Shown: positions 16,463 to 24,714 of the stretch, one piece after another | Layout: each line of letters starts with the position of its first letter | Numbering within the stretch: the stretch's first letter is position 1 | NCBI RefSeq assembly: GCF_010500895.1 | Contig: NZ_JAAAWO010000008.1 | Span: 1 to 64,000 of the forward strand | Direction: 5' to 3' | Source of the DNA: Alteromonas genovensis | GTDB taxonomy: Bacteria > Pseudomonadota > Gammaproteobacteria > Enterobacterales > Alteromonadaceae | DNA length: 64,000 nucleotides | The notes under the pieces: generated by a model | The model's input: the letters and a program-made list of their open reading frames with translations, nothing else | The model's database searches: none | Told to the model about the DNA's origin: nothing | Made by a program: the position numbers and the translations under genes

Positions 16463-18100
16463 GTGGGTGAAGCGCAAGTTAGTTTAGAGCACTTGTTTAG
16501 GGTCTTTACCAAGCCTGAACACAAAGACTCAAAGCTGGCTCAGATTGAGCAGCATTTATCAGACAATATCTTGGACTTTTTGTCTCAACACGTTGTGACG
16601 AAAAAGACCTCGTTGGAAGAAGTTGAAAAAGACTTTTCAGATTCTAAAGTACCAGAGTCTCCGGAGTTTGTTTCGACTCACGCAGAAAGCTTACTTGATA
16701 AGCTTGTGGCGCACTCTGTTAATACCTATTCCCCCACGTTTATTGGGCATATGACCTCTGCATTGCCTTATTTTCACCTGCCACTTTCAAAGCTCATGGT
16801 GGGGCTAAACCAGAATTTGGTTAAAATAGAGACCTCGAAAGCATTCACTCCTCTTGAACGCCAAGTTATAGGCATGATGCATAACTTGGTATACGACCAG
16901 CCAGAAGCCTTTTATGACGCTCACCTTCACAGTGCAGCACACTCACTCGGTGCATTCTGCTCTGGCGGAACCATCGCCAACATTACGGCACTCTGGGTGG
17001 CAAGAAACAAGCTTTTAGGCCCGCAAAAAGGTTTTGCAGGCGTTGCCAGAGCAGGGTTGGCAGCGGCATACCGTTTTCACAACATCAACAACATGGGCAT
17101 TATGTGTAGCAAGCGCGGGCACTATTCGTTGTCGAAGGCTGTTGATGTATTGGGAATTGGTCGAGAGCAGCTTATTACTTTACCTGCGCCTCAACAAACA
17201 CTCGACCCTGAGAAAGCTTTGCGCGCTGGTCAGCGTTATCAAGAAGAGGGCAATAAGTTGCTCGCTATCGTTGGCGTCGGCGGTACCACCGAGACAGGAC
17301 ATGTCGACCCACTCGATGAATTAGCCGATGTTGCTAAAGAGTTAGGCTGTTGGTTTCATGTAGATGCCGCGTGGGGCGGAGCTACGTTATTTTCGCCTCG
17401 CTATCGCGACCGCTTAAAAGGCATTGAGCGTGCAGACTCAGTGACAATAGATGCCCATAAACAAATGTATGTGCCCATGGGCGCTGGCATGGCGTTATTC
17501 AAAAACCCTGAAGATGCCAATGCAGTTCGACATCACGCGCAGTACATATTGCGTGCTGGTTCAAAAGATTTAGGCGCCACTACTCTTGAGGGTTCTCGCA
17601 ACGGTATGGCCATGATGGTCTATTCGGCGCTGCATATTTTTGGTCGTAAGGGTTACGAGCTATTGATAGACAGCAGTATTGATAAAGCCCATGATTTTGC
17701 GGGTATGATCAATAAGGCGCAAGATTTTGAATTAACGACGAGTCCAACGCTATCACTGCTTACCTATCGGGTTTGCCCAGTAGAAGTTCAGCAAGCGCTT
17801 AAAACGGCCTCCCTAGCTATGCGAAAAGCCATTAATCAGAAGATTGATGCGTTAGTAGTTGCTGTTCAAAAGCAACAGCGTGAAGCGGGTAAGTCGTTTG
17901 TGTCTCGAACGCGTCTTGAAGCGCCAGATTATCCTACGCAGTGCATTACCGTATTTAGAGTTGTATTGGCAAATCCTTTGACTAGTCACAACGATTTAGC
18001 CGCTATTTTAGCGGAGCAGCATATTATTGCGAAGGGAACGAAAGCGTGGGCATCGCTCATTGAATTTGTTCAAAACAACGACGTGCAAAGTATTGCCTAA
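16463..18100 (+). CDS. panP: Aspartate 1-decarboxylase, PLP type (PanP)
   Basis: A 545-residue group II PLP decarboxylase. It has the substrate-loop text FIGHMTSALPYFHLPLSK, the cofactor region FHVDAAWGG and the Schiff-base lysine in DAHKQMYVP (Lys about 333). Overall similarity is to PanP, which makes beta-alanine from aspartate in Vibrio and related bacteria in place of the pyruvoyl enzyme PanD. A GTG start at 16463 gives the family's usual N terminus. It is followed by, and convergent with, panC and panB, which supports the pantothenate role. Glutamate decarboxylase is the main alternative reading and is less likely given length and context. Confidence 0.88.
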   Translation: MGEAQVSLEHLFRVFTKPEHKDSKLAQIEQHLSDNILDFLSQHVVTKKTSLEEVEKDFSDSKVPESPEFVSTHAESLLDKLVAHSVNTYSPTFIGHMTSALPYFHLPLSKLMVGLNQNLVKIETSKAFTPLERQVIGMMHNLVYDQPEAFYDAHLHSAAHSLGAFCSGGTIANITALWVARNKLLGPQKGFAGVARAGLAAAYRFHNINNMGIMCSKRGHYSLSKAVDVLGIGREQLITLPAPQQTLDPEKALRAGQRYQEEGNKLLAIVGVGGTTETGHVDPLDELADVAKELGCWFHVDAAWGGATLFSPRYRDRLKGIERADSVTIDAHKQMYVPMGAGMALFKNPEDANAVRHHAQYILRAGSKDLGATTLEGSRNGMAMMVYSALHIFGRKGYELLIDSSIDKAHDFAGMINKAQDFELTTSPTLSLLTYRVCPVEVQQALKTASLAMRKAINQKIDALVVAVQKQQREAGKSFVSRTRLEAPDYPTQCITVFRVVLANPLTSHNDLAAILAEQHIIAKGTKAWASLIEFVQNNDVQSIA

Positions 18101-18105
18101 TAAGT

Positions 18106-18132
18106 GCTGATAACAGCAATTTTATCAGCCCC
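18106..18132 (+). terminator. Weak terminator candidate after panP
   Basis: Inverted arms gctgataa (18106-18113) and ttatcagc (18122-18129) follow the panP stop. The T tract is poor. A second hairpin, agggcaac 18198-18205 with gttgccct 18214-18221, lies at the panC stop on the other side of this convergent gap. Confidence 0.4.
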
Positions 18133-18220
18133 TTTACCCATGATTTAACGGCTAATACGCCTGCCACGCATTTTGATGTACCCTCACTGACTCTTTCAGG
18201 GCAACTGCTAGCGGTTGCCC

Positions 18221-19069
18221 TTATAAAGCAACCTGCAAATTATCAATCAATCGAGTAGTTCCCATAAACAGCGCCACCACGATAACAAGGTGCTTATCGC
18301 CAGCGACAGGGCGTTGCAACGTATCAGCATTAACAATGCTGACATAATCGTTTTTGAAACCCTTAGCTTCAAGATTACTCACGATTGAATCGGCAATATC
18401 GCTAAATTGAGCGTTGCCTTGCTCGATTAGCGCTTTTGCTCGCGTCATTTCTTGGTAGATAAAGCTGGCGGTTGCCTTTTGCTCATGGCTTAAATAACCA
18501 TTGCGAGAGCTCATGGCAAGTCCGGATGCTTCGCGCTGCGTCGCTACGCCGTGCACGTTAACCGACATGGAAAGGTCGCGTACCATTGTACGAATAACTT
18601 GAAGCTGCTGAAAATCCTTTTCACCGAAAAAGGCATCATCAGGCTGCACCATATTAAATAGCTTACTGACCACGGTGGCTACACCGCGAAAATGGCCGGG
18701 GCGGCTTGCGCCACACAGGACATCTGATATACCCGGCACTTCCACATAAGTTTGTGCTTTTAGGCCGCACGGGTACATATCGCTCACGCTGGGTAAAAAC
18801 ACGGCATCAACGCCGTCGTTAACCAACTTAGCTTTGTCTTCTTCTATGGTTCTTGGGTAGGCATCAAGGTCTTCATTTTCGCCAAACTGCATGGGGTTAA
18901 CAAAAATACTCACAATAACCACATCGTTATGTGATTTAGCGCGTTTCACCAATTGAAGGTGTCCATCGTGAAGGTTTCCCATAGTAGGAACAAAACCAAC
19001 CGAGCGGCCTGTGCGTTTGCAATCGCTGACTACTTCGCGAAGCGATGCAATATCACTAATCACCTTCAT
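18221..19069 (-). CDS. panC: Pantothenate synthetase
   Basis: A 282-residue enzyme that joins pantoate and beta-alanine using ATP. Visible motifs are PTMGNLHDGH (ATP-binding HIGH-like, about 28-37), FVNPMQFG, FFGEKDFQQLQ and the KMSKS-like MSSRN. Full length for the family. It is the last gene of the minus-strand group that includes panB, 83 bp upstream. The beta-alanine source is probably the convergent panP. Confidence 0.96.
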   Translation of the reverse strand: MKVISDIASLREVVSDCKRTGRSVGFVPTMGNLHDGHLQLVKRAKSHNDVVIVSIFVNPMQFGENEDLDAYPRTIEEDKAKLVNDGVDAVFLPSVSDMYPCGLKAQTYVEVPGISDVLCGASRPGHFRGVATVVSKLFNMVQPDDAFFGEKDFQQLQVIRTMVRDLSMSVNVHGVATQREASGLAMSSRNGYLSHEQKATASFIYQEMTRAKALIEQGNAQFSDIADSIVSNLEAKGFKNDYVSIVNADTLQRPVAGDKHLVIVVALFMGTTRLIDNLQVAL

Positions 19070-19152
19070 AAAAACCTCATTGTTTAAGCTGTATTATTTA
19101 AGCCTGAATTTCAAGTTGAGCCTGACTCTCAAAACTGTATCAATCTAGCGTG

Positions 19153-19947
19153 CTATTCGAAACTATGTTCAGTAGAGGGAAATTTGCCACGCTCAACGTC
19201 GTCGATATACTGCGCCACGGCTTTACGCATGTCCCCAGTCTCAACGAGGTAATTCTTAGAGAACTTAGGCATGTAGTTTGCGCTAATGCCAAACATATCG
19301 TGCATAACTAAAATTTGCCCGTCGGTGTCTTTGCCAGCGCCAATACCGATAACGGGTATAGTGAGGGTCTCACTAATTAACTTACCGAGCGACGAAGGAA
19401 CGCATTCAAGCACCAGTAACTGTATACCAGCGGCTTCTAGGGCTTTAGCCTCTTGAACAAGCTTTTGGGCTTGCTCATCGTCGCGACCTTGTACTTTAAA
19501 GCCACCGAATACATGCACAGACTGCGGCGTTAAGCCTAAATGACCACACACAGGCACACCTCGTAGGTTAAGCCCCGCAATGGTGTCACACAGCCAGCTT
19601 CCGCCTTCCATCTTAACCATGCTTGCGCCAGCTGCCATAAGAGTTGCCGCATTGCCGTAGGTTTGCTCAGCCGTGGCGTAAGACATAAACGGCATGTCAG
19701 CAATTACAAAAGCACGTTGAGTGCCTTTTCGAACGCTTTTGGTGTGATAGGCAATATCGTCTATTGTCACTGGGAGAGTGTCATCTTCGCCTTGTAAAAC
19801 CATGCCCAGTGAATCGCCAATTAACAACGCATCAATGCCTTGCTCATCAAACATTTTGGCAAAGCTGGCATCGTAAGCGGTTAAAGAGGTAATCTTTTCA
19901 CCGGCTTGCTTTTTTTTGAGCAGGCCAGAAACAGTAACTTTCTTCAT
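19153..19947 (-). CDS. panB: Ketopantoate hydroxymethyltransferase
   Basis: A 264-residue enzyme that adds a hydroxymethyl group from methylene-tetrahydrofolate to ketoisovalerate, the first committed step to pantothenate. It has the [13 protein letters not shown] opening, the metal-ligand region [16 protein letters not shown] and the GIGAG stretch. Length is normal. It sits between folK and panC, as in many gammaproteobacteria. The preceding folK makes the folate precursor of its cofactor. Confidence 0.96.
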   Translation of the reverse strand: MKKVTVSGLLKKKQAGEKITSLTAYDASFAKMFDEQGIDALLIGDSLGMVLQGEDDTLPVTIDDIAYHTKSVRKGTQRAFVIADMPFMSYATAEQTYGNAATLMAAGASMVKMEGGSWLCDTIAGLNLRGVPVCGHLGLTPQSVHVFGGFKVQGRDDEQAQKLVQEAKALEAAGIQLLVLECVPSSLGKLISETLTIPVIGIGAGKDTDGQILVMHDMFGISANYMPKFSKNYLVETGDMRKAVAQYIDDVERGKFPSTEHSFE

Positions 19948-19997
19948 AACAAGGTCCAGATGTTTTTATCAAGAGGGGAACTATACGGATTTCGCTG

Positions 19998-20495
19998 TTA
20001 ATTGGAAGCGCGCAGGCGTCTGAGGCCGTCTAGCGAACAGTTAGCTACCCAGTTTGCAATGGGCTTGCCGTCTTTCATTACCATGGTAGGGGCAATTTCA
20101 AATAGCGGCACCATTACAAATTCTCTTTCGGCCATTCCATAGTGTGGAATAATTAAGTCAGCGGTATCGATATGTTCACTGCCGTAAAGCAAAATATCTA
20201 AATCGAGAGTACGAGGGCCCCATCTATCGCCTTTTCGCTCTCTTCCACATTCAAGCTCTATGCTCTGCAATTGCTTTAATAGGCTGTGAGGTTTAAGGGT
20301 GGTTTCTATCAGGCACACGGCATTAATGTAATCGGGCTGATCTTGGGGGCCCATTGGCTTACTGGCATACAGCGATGAGGTTTTCAGTAAACGAGTACCT
20401 TCAAGATTATCGATGGCGTCAAAAGCATCTGCAGCTTGCTGCTCGCTGTCGCCCAAATTACTTCCTATACCAATGTACACATGCTCTTTAAGCAT
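19998..20495 (-). CDS. folK: HPPK, folate biosynthesis pyrophosphokinase
   Basis: A 165-residue enzyme that transfers pyrophosphate from ATP to 6-hydroxymethyl-dihydropterin. It shows the opening VYIGIGSNLGD and the HPPK signature RWGPRTLDLDILLYG. The start chosen is the ATG at 20493-20495, which gives the family N terminus. A longer in-frame opening at 20540 would lie inside pcnB. It overlaps the pcnB stop by 8 bases, so translation is probably coupled. Confidence 0.94.
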   Translation of the reverse strand: MLKEHVYIGIGSNLGDSEQQAADAFDAIDNLEGTRLLKTSSLYASKPMGPQDQPDYINAVCLIETTLKPHSLLKQLQSIELECGRERKGDRWGPRTLDLDILLYGSEHIDTADLIIPHYGMAEREFVMVPLFEIAPTMVMKDGKPIANWVANCSLDGLRRLRASN

Positions 20496-21885
20496 CAGAA
20501 TCTCTCTTAACCGGACGACGTTTGCGTTTGCGCGGCGCACCCTTACCTGCGCTATCAGCTCGTTTTAGGGCGTTAAGCATGCCTTTTTGCTTACCACTTT
20601 CAGCATGCTGGAAATGTGTCCACCACTGTGCAAGCTCTAACAAATCACCACCTTCAGTTTGACCTCTTGCGAGTAAGAAATCATAGCCAGCTCTAAACTT
20701 AGGGTGAGTAAGTAACTGAAAAGCGCGACGACCAAAGCGTTTAGGGAGACGCTGCTGCAAGATCCAAATGTCTCGCATCACGGTGGAAAAACGCTTGGGG
20801 ATCATGATGCGCTGGGTTTGCTTAGCAATGACTTCACTTGAGGCAATATTAAAGGCGTCGTGGGCATTTAACCCAGATTCCAACTGCAGGCGTTGTGATT
20901 GCTCTTCAACGGGGTACCATAATAATGCGGCATACAAGAACGCGGGGGTCACCCTTTGCTCGTTGTTAATTCTTTCATCGGTATTGGCAAGTACGTGACG
21001 CACAAACTGCATTTCTTTGCTGTTTTCGTCTTTTAAAAAAGGCGCTAATTGAGGGAATAGTTGGTCGATAAGATCGTATTCGCGCATCATTAAAAACGTT
21101 TCTTCGCCCTTACCGGATAAAAACAATTTCAGTGTTTCTTCAAAGAGGCGCGCAGGTGGAATATTTTGAAGCAAGCTCGCCAAGCTTTTAATAGGCACAG
21201 CTGTCGATGTTTCAATACGCATAGACAGCTTAACGGCAAAGCGAACGGCACGAAGCATACGAACAGGGTCTTCGCGATAGCGAGTCTCCGGGTCGCCCAT
21301 TAACGCCACTTCGCGTTTTTCAATCGCAGCCAGACCGTTAGCAAAGTCTTTTACCGTAAAATCAGCCACGCTGTAATACATGGCGTTAAAGGTGAAATCT
21401 CGGCGCTCTGCATCTTCTTCAATAGAGCCAAATACGTTATCTCTAACAAGCTGCCCTTGCGCGTCTTGTGAGCCCGTGGCTTTATTTTTTGGAACAGTTT
21501 CGCTTTCATCCGTTTCTTGGTGGTGGCCACGGAAGGTCGCTACTTCAATAATTTCTCTGCCGAATACAATATGGGCAAGGCGAAACCGGCGGCCTATTAA
21601 GCGGCAATTCCGAAACAGCCCTTTTATCTGCTCAGGTGTAGCGTTGGTAACCACATCAAAATCTTTTGGTTCGTACCCCATCAAAATGTCGCGAACACAG
21701 CCCCCGACTAAATAAGACTCGAAGCCTGCTCCGTTAAGGCGATACATGACTTTTAACGCATTAGCACTGATATCTTCACGAGAAATACCATGCTCACCTC
21801 GAGTCATTACTCGGGGTTGTAATGCTTTGTCAGACGAGCCTTCTTTTGAGAATGCACGCTTAACAGATTTGAAAACACGATGAAT
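20488..21885 (-). CDS. pcnB: Poly(A) polymerase I
   Basis: A nucleotidyltransferase-superfamily enzyme that adds 3' poly(A) tails to RNA and promotes decay. It has LVGGCVRDILMG and PKDFDVVTNATPEQ with the catalytic acids, the RRFRLAHI block and RDFTFNAMYY. The C-terminal tail is strongly basic (PRKRKRRPVKR). The first ATG is at 21807, but the frame stays open and homologous-looking upstream to an ATT at 21883-21885. E. coli pcnB also uses AUU, and a ggag site is suitably placed here. I therefore give the longer form (465 residues). From the ATG it would have 439. Confidence 0.9.
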   Translation of the reverse strand: MHRVFKSVKRAFSKEGSSDKALQPRVMTRGEHGISREDISANALKVMYRLNGAGFESYLVGGCVRDILMGYEPKDFDVVTNATPEQIKGLFRNCRLIGRRFRLAHIVFGREIIEVATFRGHHQETDESETVPKNKATGSQDAQGQLVRDNVFGSIEEDAERRDFTFNAMYYSVADFTVKDFANGLAAIEKREVALMGDPETRYREDPVRMLRAVRFAVKLSMRIETSTAVPIKSLASLLQNIPPARLFEETLKLFLSGKGEETFLMMREYDLIDQLFPQLAPFLKDENSKEMQFVRHVLANTDERINNEQRVTPAFLYAALLWYPVEEQSQRLQLESGLNAHDAFNIASSEVIAKQTQRIMIPKRFSTVMRDIWILQQRLPKRFGRRAFQLLTHPKFRAGYDFLLARGQTEGGDLLELAQWWTHFQHAESGKQKGMLNALKRADSAGKGAPRKRKRRPVKRDSDA

Positions 21886-21900
21886 GATGGTGGTATCTCC
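21883..21900 (-). promoter_or_regulatory. Non-canonical start region of pcnB (AUU or AUC)
   Basis: On the minus strand a ggag Shine-Dalgarno sequence (21897-21900) is followed after 8 nt by ATC and after 11 nt by ATT, both in the pcnB frame. No ATG, GTG or TTG is available before the internal GTA-ATG at 21807. Twenty-five codons between look like the poorly conserved basic PcnB N terminus. E. coli pcnB is known to start at AUU as a rate-limiting device. Confidence 0.65.
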
Positions 21901-21908
21901 GCAATATA

Positions 21909-22934
21909 TTAAGGAACGCTATAATAAGTGGATTCATGCTGAGGAACAATAATTTCGGGTGTTTTCACTACTTTTTTCCTGTCCCATAGAGAAACAGCGA
22001 AAGACAGTAGTGAGTCTATTGAGTTGAAATCTTGACGTTTAACCTCGTCGAAGCCCAAAAAGTGCAGGGCGCGAACTATATTTTCTAATGCTGTAGTGTT
22101 GTCGATAGGAGTGGCATGGTTCTGTTTACTCAGCTTTCTCCCTGGGGCTATCGCGGCCACCGGAACATGGCCATATTCCAATGGTTGATAGCCAAGTGAC
22201 TGATGCACGCAGCGATGAAGCGGCGTTACGTCAATCAAATCGCACCCTCTTATGACATGTGTCACACCCTGAAAAACATCGTCTAGCACAACCACTAAGT
22301 TATAGGAGAACAGCTGGTCTCTGCGCTTTATTGTTATGTCTTCTACTCTCTGCTTTTCTACTCTGCGATCTTCTATTCTATGGCCGGCGCTGGCCAATTT
22401 TTGATGAGGTGCTGATACTTCGCCCATGATCAAATCAGTGAAAGACGCCAATTCAGTATCCAGTTTCAGCCGAATAGCAAGCTGGTCGTTGGAAGGTGTT
22501 AAACCTTTATCTCTACAGTGGCCATTATAAGTGCCGCCCATTGCCTTAATCATTTTGCGAGTGCAGCTGCAGTAGTACGCCTGCTCATGGTGTAGCAGCG
22601 CATCCACTACCTCTTGGTAACGGGAGTGCTGCTGACTTTGATACATGACTTCACCGTCCCATTGCAAACCGTGGGCTTCAAGGGAATGTAAAATAGCGGT
22701 ATCAGTGCCTGCAATACAGCGCGGCTCGTCGATATCTTCCATTCGCACCAGCCATTTGCCATGACAATGTTTTGCATCAAGGTAACTGGCTAGGGCGGTA
22801 ACCAGCGAGCCAAAGTGAAGCTGACCGGAAGGCGAAGGGGCAAAACGGCCTGTGTATTTTGGAGTAGAGTCTAAGTCGCTTTTTGAATGCTGGTTTGAAT
22901 GCTGGTTTGAACGGTGCTTTACGACATTAGGCAT
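21909..22934 (-). CDS. gluQ: Glutamyl-Q tRNA(Asp) synthetase
   Basis: A 341-residue paralogue of the GluRS catalytic domain that attaches glutamate to queuosine of tRNA(Asp). It has RFAPSPSGQLHFGSL (HIGH-type motif), RMEDIDEPR, the zinc-site Cys cluster in YYCSCTRK and YNGHC, and RKLSKQNHA (KMSKS-type). It is longer than the usual ~300 residues. The N terminus has an NQHS duplication, and a charged insert at about residues 184-198 consists of three five-residue units of the (H/R/Q)R(I/V)E(D/K) type. Both additions are encoded by short tandem DNA repeats. The gene lies between dksA and pcnB, as in E. coli. Confidence 0.93.
   Translation of the reverse strand: MPNVVKHRSNQHSNQHSKSDLDSTPKYTGRFAPSPSGQLHFGSLVTALASYLDAKHCHGKWLVRMEDIDEPRCIAGTDTAILHSLEAHGLQWDGEVMYQSQQHSRYQEVVDALLHHEQAYYCSCTRKMIKAMGGTYNGHCRDKGLTPSNDQLAIRLKLDTELASFTDLIMGEVSAPHQKLASAGHRIEDRRVEKQRVEDITIKRRDQLFSYNLVVVLDDVFQGVTHVIRGCDLIDVTPLHRCVHQSLGYQPLEYGHVPVAAIAPGRKLSKQNHATPIDNTTALENIVRALHFLGFDEVKRQDFNSIDSLLSFAVSLWDRKKVVKTPEIIVPQHESTYYSVP
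22339..22383. repeat. 15-bp tandem repeat inside gluQ
   Basis: Three 15-bp units (22339, 22354, 22369) encode a repeated five-residue charged motif in gluQ. This segment falls where other family members have a short surface loop, so the array probably extends a tolerated loop. Confidence 0.8.
22885..22920. repeat. 12-bp tandem repeat in the gluQ 5' end
   Basis: Two exact 12-bp units (gaatgctggttt) plus one diverged unit encode the SNQHSNQHSK stretch of the GluQ N terminus, outside the conserved domain. Confidence 0.85.
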
Positions 22935-23056
22935 TGTTATACGCCCTTACAAACGCGCTTTTCACGATGGATAGAAAAAAAGACAAAGGCAAAAGAATCA
23001 GAAAGTAGTATCGAGCGCGCTGATAAGCGAGTCTGTTTGGAGGAAAGTAAGAAATG

Positions 23057-23091
23057 CTAAAAAGCCTCATCAATAAACGATGAGGCCTTTT
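23057..23091 (-). terminator. Intrinsic terminator downstream of dksA
   Basis: On the minus strand, ggcctcatcg and its inverted copy with loop ttta are followed by a T run. The hairpin lies about 120 bp after the dksA stop and before gluQ, so gluQ-pcnB-folK may depend on read-through or on their own promoter. The 277-bp gap holds no convincing gene. Confidence 0.85.
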
Positions 23092-23211
23092 GAAAAACGA
23101 TGCTGCCAAAAAACACATCAACATCAGCGTTGATATTATTAGCTTAAATATAAGTACTAGCATCAAACCTGGCGATCGCACTACCGTCTGTAATAAGACG
23201 ATGATGACAAA

Positions 23212-23661
23212 TTAGCCTTGAAGCTGCTTTTCTTTAATCTCAGCCATCGTTTTACAGTCAATGCATAAGTCGGCAGTTGGACGGGCTTCTAAACGGCGAA
23301 TACCAATCTCGATACCGCACTGGTCGCAGAAGCCAAAATCGTCTTCTTCAATACGCTTGAGTGTTTTTTCAATTTTTTTGATAAGTTTGCGCTCACGGTC
23401 ACGGGTACGCAACTCCAAGCTAAACTCTTCTTCTTGCGCTGCACGGTCGACGGGGTCAGGAAAGTTCGCTGCCTCGTCCTTCATGTGCGTTACAGTACGG
23501 TCAACTTCTTCGCGAAGCTGATTACGCCATGCTCTAAGTAGAAGACGAAAGTGTTCCATTTGAGCATCGCCCATGTACTCTTCGTCTGCTTTTGGCTGAT
23601 AAGGCTGTAAACCTGCCAGCGCTAATAGTCCTAAGGATTTTGTCTCTTTTCCTGTTGGCAT
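23212..23661 (-). CDS. dksA: RNA polymerase-binding transcription factor DksA
   Basis: A 149-residue protein acting with ppGpp on RNA polymerase through the secondary channel. It has the coiled-coil tip text [19 protein letters not shown] and the four-Cys zinc finger (CDQCG and CIDCK). The start is set at the ATG at 23659-23661, because GGAG lies 9 nt before it. An ATG three codons earlier directly abuts that GGAG and is unlikely to be used. Near identity to E. coli DksA is evident along the C-terminal two thirds. Confidence 0.96.
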   Translation of the reverse strand: MPTGKETKSLGLLALAGLQPYQPKADEEYMGDAQMEHFRLLLRAWRNQLREEVDRTVTHMKDEAANFPDPVDRAAQEEEFSLELRTRDRERKLIKKIEKTLKRIEEDDFGFCDQCGIEIGIRRLEARPTADLCIDCKTMAEIKEKQLQG

Positions 23662-23881
23662 GTGCCACATCTCCTACACTACGACATCCATATTGTCCTA
23701 ATTCAACCGATATCTATATCAGACTCGATAGCCTCAGGCAATCAATTGTGTCTATGTAATTATTATGCTGGTATCTCTTTATACGATTGGCCAGCTTGGC
23801 TCCCATCAAACGCGTTAGTGCGTTCACCCGCCAAAACAAGGCGCAAATATGAAGCCGAAATGAAAAAAATCAACCTATTTT

Positions 23882-24583
23882 TTACAAAATAATAGGTAGT
23901 GATTGATTTACCTCGATTTTTTGTTCATTAATCGCGCAGGCCATTGCTAAAATATTGACACCTGCACGGGCCGCGGTTGTTACGCTTTCTGCATAACGAG
24001 GATCAATGTGCTCTGCAATTCGCACCGAGGTTATTGCAGTATGCTGTACGCAAAAGAGCAAGGTGGTTTTAATACCCTCGTCAGCTAGTCGCGCTAATTC
24101 AAGACAATGCTTCGCTCCCCGCTGCGTCACTGCGTCGGGAAAGTAACCTTGATGCCTTTCGGCTAGGGTGACAGATTTCACTTCCATGTATTCAACGGTA
24201 TTGTCTCTTGTCAGTGCGAAATCAAACCGGCTGTTAGCAGTTGGAGGTGTTACTTCTGCTTTCCAGTCTGAAATATCAGAAAATTCTTCAATTACCTTGT
24301 TATTCAGTGCTTCTGCCACCAACTTATTAGCATTGTGAGTATTGATACCAATAAAGTGGTCATCAAAGGTTTTAGCAACTTCCCACGTGTACTTGAGTTT
24401 GCGTTTTGGGTTGTTGGACTCACTTAAAAAGACGGTATAACCTGGCTCGGCGCAGCCTGTCATGCCACCGGTATTCGGACAATGGGCCGTTACAACTTGG
24501 CCGTCTTCTAGTTCAACGTCGGCAAGAAAGCGTTTGTACCGTTTAATGAGTGTGCCGCGTATAAGCGGTGATGAGAAATTCAT
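23882..24583 (-). CDS. sfsA: SfsA family protein
   Basis: A 233-residue protein with LIKRYKRFLADVEL, HCPNTGGMTGC and VEYMEVKSVTLAE, the last resembling a nuclease-like acidic/Lys core. In E. coli SfsA was found as a stimulator of maltose metabolism genes; its biochemical role is not firmly known. The start is the ATG at 24583, preceded by aaggagaatc. A longer in-frame opening to 24691 lacks family similarity. It lies upstream of dksA on the same strand, as in E. coli. The 220-bp gap between them shows nothing else recognisable. Confidence 0.92.
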   Translation of the reverse strand: MNFSSPLIRGTLIKRYKRFLADVELEDGQVVTAHCPNTGGMTGCAEPGYTVFLSESNNPKRKLKYTWEVAKTFDDHFIGINTHNANKLVAEALNNKVIEEFSDISDWKAEVTPPTANSRFDFALTRDNTVEYMEVKSVTLAERHQGYFPDAVTQRGAKHCLELARLADEGIKTTLLFCVQHTAITSVRIAEHIDPRYAESVTTAARAGVNILAMACAINEQKIEVNQSLPIIL

Positions 24584-24714
24584 GATTCTCCTTAATTGAG
24601 AGAACAAATGTTGTTTTACGTACTGGAAGCTATTACTGGCTAAGGCTTTCGACACTCGCCTTAGCGACAGATACGACAACAAAGCGAACAATAGTATATA
24701 AGGATTAAAACATA

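Noticed and set aside
22927-23181. 84-residue hydrophobic frame between gluQ and dksA
   Set aside because: Reads through the dksA terminator, has no ribosome site and overlaps the gluQ start; the hydrophobicity comes from A+T-rich DNA.
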